A DNA stretch of 26,075 bases from Nemertoderma westbladi (Eukaryota > Xenacoelomorpha > Nemertodermatida > Nemertodermatidae), in assembly GCA_032718475.1 (NCBI GenBank), contig JAUCBJ010005908.1:1-26075 (forward strand), written 5' to 3'. Of the stretch, positions 18,402 through 26,075 are shown in pieces. The position numbers were made by a program, and so were the translations under genes. Positions within the stretch are counted from its first letter, which is position 1. Every line of letters starts with the position of its first letter. The notes beneath the pieces were generated by a model. That model made no database searches, had not been told where the DNA came from, and saw only the letters and a list, made by a program, of their open reading frames with translations.

Positions 18402-19421
18402 TCAGCGATTCCTAAAATTAACAAGACGAATTTGATTTGGATTACCAAAAACACGATGCCTAAAACGGAAAACCCTTCTGCGATACGATTTATGTAAGTA
18501 GATGTAGATAAAAGGATTGACGATGGTATCAGTGTAGCTGAAGAAGGTGGCGGTGGTACTGAAATACCTGGCAAACGTATATAAACCGGTGAGATTTGCA
18601 GTGGATATCATAACTTGAAAGCTCCAAAATGGTAAGAAACTTAAAAAAAATACAAAAACCAAAAATGCAACCAATTTCGTCATTCTGATAGTCGCTTTAC
18701 GATTGGTTATGATTCTGTGACGATCCTCTTCTGACAGCGGGCGCTGGGTGTCGCGGGTTTCATTTTCACTAACTGTCCCCCATAACAAAAGGACAATAAT
18801 TTTACCATAGAAAACAGCTATGGTGATGGCCGGTAGAATGTACATAACAGAGCCAAGAACATAATTATATTTAGTGTGAGGGAAATTGGATGGCCAAGCT
18901 GACCAACAGAACTGTATTTTATTCCTGGCGTCCCCTGTGTAACGTTCTCTCATCACAGTGTACTTCAGCATTGGTACAGCCGCCACCAAACCGATAAACC
19001 AGACGCCAGCACACAATGCGTAGGTGATCCAAGTAGCCTTATGGTTGAATCCCTTGACCAGCACAAAATAACGTTCACCACTGATAATAACGCACATGTA
19101 GACTCCAGACGCCATTGATAACACGTCCATGCTGAAGATTAGTCGACAACCAGCATCACCAAACAGCCAATGGCCGTGGTAGAACTGAGTGAATCCAAAG
19201 AATGGGCATCCCGTTATGTACGTTAAATCCGCTACAGCCAAACTTAGAATAAATACATCAATGCCCAGGTGCAAACGTTTCTGTTTGGGCGTGGTTACGA
19301 TTAATCCGATTAGAGTTAAATTAGCAATGAATGATATTATAAATATTACAAAATACAATGTTCCTGCGACGTGATAAACAATATATGATCTTGGAACATC
19401 AGAAGAACCTGATTCATTCAT
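18402..19421 (-). CDS. Rhodopsin-class (class A) GPCR, peptide-receptor type, 339 aa
   Basis: Single-exon frame from ATG 19421 to TGA 18402. Seven membrane spans fit residues about 17-42, 53-76, 92-114, 131-151, 187-213, 247-272 and 286-308. Class A anchors are visible: N34 (TM1), LAVAD with D65 (TM2), C92 and C172 as the extracellular disulfide pair, E116-R117-Y118 (E/DRY), W141 (TM4), P197 (TM5), P264 (TM6), N302-P303-x2-Y306 (TM7). One N-glycosylation site is near the N-terminus (N2), another in loop 3 (N276). The basic TM5-TM6 loop (RKATIRMTK) and FGDAGCRLIFSMDVLSMASG stretch resemble somatostatin/urotensin/galanin-like receptors, so a neuropeptide receptor at the plasma membrane is likely. 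The ligand cannot be told. TM6 has SFLP where CWxP is usual. Confidence 0.9.
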   Translation of the reverse strand: MNESGSSDVPRSYIVYHVAGTLYFVIFIISFIANLTLIGLIVTTPKQKRLHLGIDVFILSLAVADLTYITGCPFFGFTQFYHGHWLFGDAGCRLIFSMDVLSMASGVYMCVIISGERYFVLVKGFNHKATWITYALCAGVWFIGLVAAVPMLKYTVMRERYTGDARNKIQFCWSAWPSNFPHTKYNYVLGSVMYILPAITIAVFYGKIIVLLLWGTVSENETRDTQRPLSEEDRHRIITNRKATIRMTKLVAFLVFVFFLSFLPFWSFQVMISTANLTGLYTFARYFSTTATFFSYTDTIVNPFIYIYLHKSYRRRVFRFRHRVFGNPNQIRLVNFRNR

Positions 19422-19601
19422 AACGAATAATTCAATTATGCCCAGTTACTTGATTATACAAGCCATTACCGTCTTAGTTTAAATTATAAATTTAATTGTT
19501 ATTCAATTTTCTCACTGACATTGTATGTGGGGCGAGCCACGAAGTTGGCGGAGCCTTAGCGAATTGACACTGTTAGGGGGTGGGTCAATTTATGCAAATA
19601 G

Positions 19602-19669
19602 TTGTCGTCGTCGTCGTCGTCGTCGTTGTCGTCGTCGTCGTTGTCGTCGTCGTCGTTGTCGTCGTCGTT
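19602..19669 (+). repeat. (GTC)n microsatellite
   Basis: About 22 trinucleotides, GTC with regularly spaced GTT interruptions, giving a higher-order 12-to-15-base pattern. The poly-Arg reading frame across it is a repeat artefact. Confidence 0.97.
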
Positions 19670-19679
19670 ACGATTTTGA

Positions 19680-20770
19680 CATGCTAATAACTTTGTCGGA
19701 TTTAAAGCTGCCAAGTTGAAAATTTGTAGGTATCAATATAAGCAAAAGTTGAGATTTTTGAGAGACTTTCAGACACCATCAGTGCAATGGTCTCCCGCTA
19801 GAGGGCCACATGTCTAAACATTAAATGGCCACCCATTTCTTTGCTTTTAATCCGTTTAAGCTGAAACTTGGGAAGTATGTACTAGACCATTAGCTGTAAA
19901 TTTCAAAGGAGGCTAATCTGTCTGCAGTTCTCCAGTCTGCCGCTAGAGGGCGAAATGTCCCGAATGTGAAATTATTCTTCCATTTAGTTGTTTATGATCT
20001 GATTACGCTGAAACTTGTCATATATGTACTAGATGACATCCTGAGTCTTTGTGTGGATTGTAATCGGTCCGAAGTTTTCCAGTCTCCCGCTAGAGGGCCA
20101 CATGTCTAAACATTAAATGGCCACCCATTTCTTTGCTTTTAATCCGTTTAAGCTGAAACTTGGGAAGTATGTACTAGACCATTAGCTGTAAATTTCAAAG
20201 GAGGCTAATCTGTCTGCAGTTCTCCAGTCTGCCGCTAGAGGGCGAAATGTCCCGAATGTGAAATTATTCTTCCATTTAGTTGTTTATGATCTGATTACGC
20301 TGAAACTTGTCATATATGTACTAGAAGACATCCTAAGTCTTTGTGTGGACAGTAATCGGTCCGGAGTTTTCGAGTCTGCCGCTAGAGGGCGAAATGTAGG
20401 AAAGTGATAACCTTTGCGAATTCCTTGATCTTAATCTATTTAAGCTGAATTTTGGAATATACAGTACCGGTATGTACTAGACCACATGCCTCGTCTTTGT
20501 GAGGAAGGTGATCGATCCGTAGTTCTTTAATATGCCGCTAGAGGGCTAAATGTATGAAAGTGAAAACCTTCCAACATTTCGTTATTTATGATCCGTCAAT
20601 CGGAAACTTGGTAGATATGTAATAGACCATAGGCTGTGGCTTTGTAGGGAAACTAATCCTTCCTTCTTCAGTTACCCAGTCTCCCGCTAGAGGGTTAACG
20701 TTTTCCGGGAAAATCTTCTCCTATGTTTTTATAATCCTTTCGAGTTGATACTTAGCATTAACTCATTTCA
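19680..20770 (+). repeat. Tandem monomers of ~147 bp with CTCF-like cores
   Basis: CCGCTAGAGGGC starts at 19795, 19940, 20087, 20232, 20379 and 20535, and CCGCTAGAGGGT at 20684; the spacings are 145, 147, 145, 147, 156 and 149. Each monomer also has a GCTGAAACTTG-type block followed by TATGTACTAGAC. Monomers alternate in two subtypes; 19795-20086 and 20087-20378 are near-identical 292-bp dimers, so part of the array grew by dimer duplication. A degenerate motif-less monomer precedes the first core. Confidence 0.92.
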
Positions 20771-20942
20771 CGTGCTGCGCGAAGGCCCCACTTCGTGTTT
20801 AATGTATGTATGTGTGTATGTATGCTTAATTGTATTGTTCTGATTGGTGGTGGGATGTTTGGTTGGTGCAGCTATATGTTTGATTTTATATGCAATTTTG
20901 ATCTAATATACTAATGTTGATTTCTTGATTTTCTCACTGACA

Positions 20943-21880
20943 ATTCGCAATTGCGGTGTTTCTTGATGGCATTAACAATTCAGAAACGTTTATCTTTTGT
21001 ATCTTTTTAGTGTAAAGTTAGTACTCCATTTCGTATAACATTTCGTTAATGTTGTTAGTCAATAAGTTTTCCAGTTCAGTAGGCACATTAATTCCCAGTG
21101 TTAGTAAACAGAGCACAAAAGTTCTAGCAAAAAAATAAATCCATGAAAATAACAAAATAAAACAACTTATAAGTGATAAGAATGAATGAAATCAAAATTG
21201 TAGATCCCTTTAATATCCCATTATATTTATGGGAAGGGTAACTAATGATGGAGGTGGGTTGAGCTGGATTATAAAACCGGTGCTGCTATTGGTTGAAAAT
21301 TGAATCAGATGAAAAACGTGGAGTTGTTGATGGACAAAAAGAATACGGTGTGTTACGAAGTTTGTGATCATTATAATTCAGTTTGCTGAGGACAAAAAGC
21401 CGGGACTGTCCATCTGTCTGTTTGTCTGACTGTTTTTCTGCCCAGTTCAATGTTTAAACATCAATATCTCAGAAATGGCTTGTTCAAAGTTGTTGAAATC
21501 TGGTATGCATTTAGGAGTCGAAGGTACATATTATAATTATTATGCAAGGCTCAAACTATTTCTAAATTTATTTTCATTAGCACCAATCCACCCCCACACA
21601 AAAGCCTGATCGGCTGTTATTTGACCATGGTGGTTCCAGGTATCGTGAGGCGATATAACAGGACCTCGTTTGCAATCGATAACCTTAGATGGTCGTTGAA
21701 ATTAAGTACCAGAATTTTTTAGTAATCCCTAGCCAAATGGCCTAAGGAAACTTCACTATAACTTTACTTTTGGTTTTTACTTTTGAATTCTATATGTGCT
21801 GTTGGTCCTTTACTTATCCATATAATGAGAAAAAGATGTTCGATTTTTTAATTATTGTTTGTAGATGACATGACATTGTG
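20943..21880. other. Non-coding spacer, possible decayed repeat
   Basis: No gene is supported. Around 21408-21525 the sequence has the CTGTCTGTTTGTCTGACTG followed by ATATCTCAGAAATGG and GTTGAAATCTGGTATGC pattern. Its spacing and wording resemble the GCTGAAACTTG/TATG block of the upstream monomers, so it may be a related decayed repeat. Confidence 0.35.
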
Positions 21881-21889
21881 TATAATAAC

Positions 21890-22600
21890 TAAGAAGGACT
21901 TTTCTTGGCCCTCTCCTTCTTCGTCCATCGGCAGGTCTGACACTATCCCACTACCACCTTGACCATCTTTCTGAGTTGGATTACCCAGAATGTCTTCCGG
22001 ATTTCGGTCAGGGTCTGGTTAGTACCCCCATCTAGTATAGATTTATGGGAATCCCATATGATCTGGTGGACTATTGGTGACTTGTTGGGGATTACTATCG
22101 GTTTCGGTGGAATGACTGGGCTGTTGTTGTTTAGCACTCTGGAGTTCATGACCAGGATCCTGTCATCGTCCAATTGTGGCGACAGTGCATTGAGCTCGCT
22201 GTCTTGAAGGCGTTGTTGCTTGCTGACTTGGTTTACCTTGTCTCCATACCCCTTCCTTTACTCGTACCATATCATGGCTTTGGCCGCCCCTTTCAGATCG
22301 ATGGTGGGTCTTGTTTTGGTATCCTTACCAACTCCCCTGAGGAAATCCCCGTAGGCCCTCAGATATGCTACTAGCTTCTTAGTCTTATACCAGCTGGAGC
22401 TGTAACTGAGCAACCTATCTGTTGGGTTGTCGCACGACTCTCTTGGTTTTAGTTGCGGTGGTGCTTCCTTAATCTCCCTCACTAATTGGCTGTATATTTC
22501 TTCCCCCTCCGATTCCTCTACCCATGTCCCCATCTCCTCTAGGCTCCCCGTCCATTTGTCCCATTGTCTACATATCTCACTGGGACCTCCGCGTCCCAAT
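21890..22600 (-). pseudogene. BEL/Pao integrase N-terminal region, decayed
   Basis: The minus strand from 22600 reads NPTDRLLSYSSSWYKTKKLV with AYLRAYGDF, the linker before BEL/Pao integrase. Then come MDDDRILVMNSRVLNN, PIVIPNKSPIVHQIIWDSH, KSILDGGTNQTLTEIRKTFW and, after a stop, CQTCR. The H...H...C-x2-C zinc-binding module is recognisable (HQIIWDSH ... CQTC). The catalytic core that should follow is absent; sequence homology ends near 21890. Frames change around 22250 and 22175. Confidence 0.7.
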
Positions 22601-24238
22601 CGTCTTTCAACTTATACACCTTCTCCATGTTTCCCCATGAATAACAACAGGGATGTTAGACCTAGGGGATCGTAAATCCTCACTATGTATGACACATAGC
22701 CTCGTTTAGTATGGATTCCGGCGCCCTCCTGACTTAGTTGATACTCCAACTCATCTGTCTCCCGGTTCCATACGATCCCTAGCGCCTTCTGCTGCGACTC
22801 CATCCTCTTGTCCGCCATAATCTGCCCCTTCACCCATCTTCGTATCTGGTTGTTTATCTTCTATGGCCTCCATAAATTCTTTAGAGTTGGACTGGAATTT
22901 TGTGAGGTTGAATCCCGATCCTTTTGGGATGTCGCGAACTTCGCGCCCTATGTCGAGTATTTCTTCAAATGTGTTTCCAGATCCCATCCCATCGTCCACA
23001 TAGAATCCGCGTCAAATCATGTTGATCGCTTTCTCACTGTATTCTCCCTCTTTACCCTCCACCGTGTCTCTCACAGCTGTAGTCATAGTGAACGAGGATG
23101 ACTTGGCCCCCATGTTCTGCACTACCATCTTATACATCGGTATCTCCCATGGTTCCTCGTTGCCGTTGTACCACAGGAAGCGCTGACTATCACTGTCCTC
23201 CTCCGTCACTCGCACCTGATTGAACATGCCCTCTATATCGCACGCGAAGGCGTGCTTTCCATTCCTAAATCTTAACAGGACCTCTATCCCCGAGTTGCAA
23301 ATATTGGGGCCTTCCAGCAGGTAGTCATTCAGGTTCTTGCCGTTAGTCTTGGCCGACGCGTCGACCACCATCCTTAGTTTGCCCTTCTTAGTTAGGGTCC
23401 AGAGCCACATGCAGTGGCAAATAGTGGGTCCTGTCCGTACTTGGTTCACTGACCGGTAGTTCCACGGCCCACCCTCTGTCCACATACTTCTTAATCGTCT
23501 TGTGGATGTATTCATCCTTTTCGGGGCTTCGTTTAAGTGTTTGCTTCAACTTTTGAAGCCTCATCAAGACCATTCTCTTATTGTCTGCAGGGACACCTTC
23601 AGTTGCTTCCATACTATCCCTATGGTATATCGACCCCCTTCACATTTCATTGAGTTCTTCACGATCTCTTCCGCCTGTTTATCCTCTACCGAGGTTCCGA
23701 CCCCGGTCTCCTTCAACCCCTCAAAGTCCTGCCACAGCAGCCTCTTGAGTTGTTCCTCTGCTCCTTCGTCCTCCATTTCCTTCATTGTCCCTGTGAACAT
23801 GCACCCTGAGGATTTCGACACACTAAACGGGATTCTGGTCTTAATTGGGCCGCTGAGTGTCCATCCGAACGGCGTGAGAATCACCACCGGGTCTCGCTCC
23901 CCATCCTCGCTGAATACGGTCTGTACTCTCTCGTGGGCTGTTGGGCAATCCATGCCGACTATGAGAGATACTTTCGGGACATACAGTTTGGGTACAGAGA
24001 AGTCGATGTCATCCAGGTACTGGTATTGCTCAACCTCGACCTTTGTGGGTCGCCTGGCGTTAATATTGATCGATTCTATTATCTGAATTGGTTTGATGGT
24101 AGCCCCATAATCGCATCCTAGTGTTTTCGCTGCTATCTCGCAATGTCCCGTTCTCATTCTCATGACCTCGTCCTTACTGGAGATAGTAGTTACCGCCATC
24201 TTGCTTGGCCTCGTTCGTAACCCTATCTTTTCGGCCAC
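22601..24238 (-). pseudogene. BEL/Pao protease C-terminal part and reverse transcriptase, decayed
   Basis: In minus order: LIVGMDCPTAHERV and VILTPFGWTLSGP (around 24000-23830, the region between protease and RT); SVEDKQAEEIVKNSMKCEGG and YTIGIVWK; LQKLKQTLKRSPEKDEYIHK; YLPLHVALDPN; LRMVVDASAKTNGKNLNDYL with LEGPNICNSG; HAFACDIEGMFNQVRVTEED; then FYVDDGMGSGNTFEE with an intact YVDD box at 22991-23002; and ALGIVWNRETDELEY, VRIYDPLGLTS. Frameshifts occur near 23600 and 23395, and a TGA at 23012-23014 lies in frame just before YVDD. After WDAEVPV the sequence jumps almost directly to the integrase linker, so most of the RNase H domain appears deleted. Confidence 0.85.
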
Positions 24239-24947
24239 CCAACTTTCGCTAGCGTGAACGCTGCTACGCTATCGACCAGCATTAGCGTCGTAACCACCGA
24301 TAGCTCATCCTCCCCTATTATTCTCACTGGTACCACCCCGAGTAGTACCATTCCCCTTTTCTTCACTCCCATGGTGCTTGTCGCCATCGTCTGGCCTCCA
24401 GTCCCATCAGTCTCGTCGTATTTTACTGGCGGTTCCTGGCACTTGGCAAACCGTGTCCTCCAACCGCGCATCGATGGCATATTCCATTCTTACCAGTGTA
24501 GGCTACCCGGTCTTGTTTAAGTAACGCCTGCCAATGCTTGCAGTCTATGGTCTTATGGGCCCCATTTCTATGCAATTGACATTTGTAATCGGGATTGTAG
24601 CGTTCCTTGTATAGTGCTTCACATATTGCGCGTAGATTCATATCTAGTGGTTTAGTGTTTTGGTTATTTGGACTCGGCCTACTGGGGGTATTGGGTTTGT
24701 ATTTGTTTGTGTTGTTGTTTTGTCTCTGTCCCTGCCACGGTGTGGCACTACTCCCAGCTCCTTGTGGACTAGAAGTCCCCTGCGTGGCCGCATGCAGTAG
24801 TGACTGTCTCACTTTTGGAAATGCATCCGCCGAACTATGTTCTGGTCTAGGTCGGCTGCATTCCGCTTTCGGTACCTTACCGAGACTGTCCTCACTGTAG
24901 ACTGGATCCGTTATTAATTCCGCCTCGTAATTAAGGAAGTTCAACAT
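24223..24947 (-). pseudogene. BEL/Pao Gag zinc knuckles and protease N-terminus, decayed
   Basis: The minus strand from 24947 reads MLNFLNYEAELITDPVY, a Pro/Gln/Asn-rich linker, then CQLHRNGAHKTIDCKHW and CHRCAVGGHGLPSA, the BEL-type C-x2-H...C and C-x2-C-x4-H knuckles. A shift near 24440 leads into KKRGMVLLGVVPVRI and VTTLMLVDSVAAFTLAKVGW, the retropepsin start. The active-site triad reads D-S-V at 24273-24265 where D-S/T-G is needed, so the protease would be inactive. Confidence 0.75.
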
Positions 24948-26075
24948 CTCCTCTAGCCCTGGCTCCCCGCACCTTTCCTTTCTCGGGTGGAGAAAGCGAT
25001 CTTTCTCTACTTGTTTCTCAGCCAGATCGGTAGTGCCTGCGCTATTGTAGTGATATTGTTTGATGCATTGAGTTCGTAAGGTGCATCCAGAGTTTTTAAT
25101 GCTATCAGCGCCTTTTCTACTTTATTAACGAAGGTCTTGATGCTGACGGGGTTGTCTGCGAGTCCGCCTGATGTTATTCCCCTTAAGGTTTGTCGGATAA
25201 TCTTTGCAGGATGGCCGAATTCCCTGTCCAGGGCTCACCATGCTATTGTCTCACGATGTCGTATGCTGGCCCCTCTGTATAGACTTTTAGATATTTAAGG
25301 CACTTCGCCTGCGTGAGGTTTTTTGTTAAGATTTCGTTGCTGTACATACGCCGGAATTGCAGATATTCCTCCAGCTTACTACCATCGAACTTGAAGGGCT
25401 CCACTGGCGGCAGCTCAATTCTAGTTTTCAGCGCATCGATGAGTGTTGCCATTCCCATCGCTTGTACTTCCAGCGCGCTCGATGGTAGGGATACAGTTTG
25501 GATACACCTTTGATGTTGGGTACAGTTCACCTATCGGGCCGGGCCCGTCGACATTCCCTGTGTGGGATATATCATCAGGGGTAACGGTCCCCTCCATATC
25601 TCTGTGTCGAACGATTTGTTTGGATCCAAGGGGTTCTTGTTTTTGGTTGCGTATATTGCCGATACTGTAATGGGGGAATATCACCCTGCCCCTCCCCCAC
25701 CCCCCCCCCCCCACCGATGTTATGTTTGGTACTGGGGTTGATGTTATTATATTGGGGCCCATACACCTATCTGCAATACCCCCCCCCCCCTCCCCTGGGT
25801 ATATATTGTATCCCTGCATGTTATAATCATACTGGTGTGTAGGTACTGGTATAGGCCTATCGGGTTCTTGCCTACTGACCGGTATGTATGCCGCGACCTC
25901 CGAGTCTAATCCCGTCATTCGCGCTACCCTATCGCCTACACTATCTCGCCCAGCATGGCCTATGGTATGTGCAGTAAGGCCTACAGTATGTCCTGCAGTC
26001 TGCCTGTGTCCTTCCAGAGATCACCATCTACCAGAGAGTATTCCGAGAAGTCCTCCCTGTGACTACCATATTCTC
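24948..26075 (-). pseudogene. BEL/Pao Gag N-terminal part, decayed and cut by window edge
   Basis: The minus strand contains VEPFKFDGSKLEEYLQFRRM and KCLKYLKVYTEGPAYDIVRQ (25410-25245), the conserved LPKFDG...W..F core of BEL/Pao Gag. After a break come GLADNPVSIKTFVNKVEKAL and LNASNNITTIAQALPIWLR (25170-25010). Upstream is a Pro/Gly-rich frame from 25918 interrupted by two long C runs in the plus strand (25690-25712 and 25780-25793). Earlier sequence to 26075 reads Gag-like in places (HREDFSEYSLVDGDLWKD) but is crossed by stops. The 5' end and LTR lie beyond the window. Confidence 0.65.

Larger units (their letters stand above)
19506..20942 (+). mobile_element. Tandem-core element flanked by a 15-bp direct repeat
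   Basis: ATTTTCTCACTGACA occurs at 19506-19520 and 20928-20942, a candidate target-site duplication around 1.4 kb. Inside are a GC-rich left end (GTGGGGCGAGCCACGAAG), a GTC microsatellite, seven ~147-bp core monomers and a GC-rich right end with the 21-mer shared with 3700 and a small CGAAG/CTTCG hairpin. Short unique ends, a microsatellite and a tandem core of about 150 bp are the layout known for bivalve and echinoderm pearl/CvA-type (Helentron-related) non-autonomous elements. Membership is inference, and a 15-bp duplication does not fit rolling-circle insertion. Confidence 0.5.

Noticed and set aside
19525-19719. Arg-rich 64-codon frame
   Set aside because: It is the translation of the GTC microsatellite.
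22427-24900. Plus-strand frames of 82-194 codons at the right end
   Set aside because: They lie opposite BEL/Pao coding sequence that has clear domain motifs on the minus strand.
1-26075. tRNA, rRNA or other structured RNA genes
   Set aside because: I scanned for B-box-like GGTTCGAATCC and rRNA-like blocks on both strands and saw none; the only tRNA-related sequence is the primer-binding site at 2861-2878.

Overview
The window looks like repeat-rich intergenic DNA from an invertebrate animal nucleus, probably marine. It is AT-rich, and intact genes are rare. It holds decayed copies of several metazoan retroelement classes (Ty3/gypsy, BEL/Pao, non-LTR), inverted-repeat elements, satellites and one single-exon rhodopsin-class GPCR. 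I cannot fix the phylum from sequence alone; the recurrent ACCGGT/AGGCCT-rich filler and the mix of elements would fit a deuterostome such as a hemichordate, but that is only an impression.

Layout. 1-3150 (minus): the 5' part of a young Ty3/gypsy element. It has a 272-bp LTR with TG/CA ends, a tRNA-Ser primer site, and one uninterrupted Gag-Pol frame of at least 883 codons that leaves the window at base 1. 3151-3924: flank with a short CxxC/CxxC coding-like remnant. 3925-5660: an element with 124/141-bp terminal inverted repeats that encloses a dead gypsy protease/RT fragment and a 21-bp minisatellite. 6060-8760 (minus): a gypsy gag remnant and non-LTR reverse transcriptase debris, with a near-perfect 583-bp tandem duplication and a short A-tailed insertion flanked by 30-bp direct repeats. 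9240-10700: about three units of a 465-bp satellite. 10700-12600: AT-rich, no gene seen. 12610-12960 (minus): a reverse transcriptase scrap.

12969-18282 is the most unusual part. Two ~1.03-kb direct repeats, nearly identical, flank 3.2 kb that carries an unrecognised coding unit (14245-15962). That unit has two in-frame stops and a second frame that overlaps its end, and it is followed by 50-bp tandem hairpin repeats enclosed in an 11-bp inverted repeat. No gag, pol, transposase or clear LTR termini are visible.

18402-19421 (minus) is an intact 339-residue class A peptide-type GPCR, the only convincing host protein gene. 19506-20942 is an element bounded by a 15-bp direct repeat. It contains a GTC microsatellite and seven ~147-bp monomers, each opening with a CTCF-like core (CCGCTAGAGGGC). 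21890-26075 (minus) is a decayed BEL/Pao gag-pol with frameshifts, stops, a likely missing RNase H and no integrase core.

Apart from the GPCR, nothing suggests genes working together in a host pathway. The window reads as layered, nested mobile-element insertions around one receptor gene.
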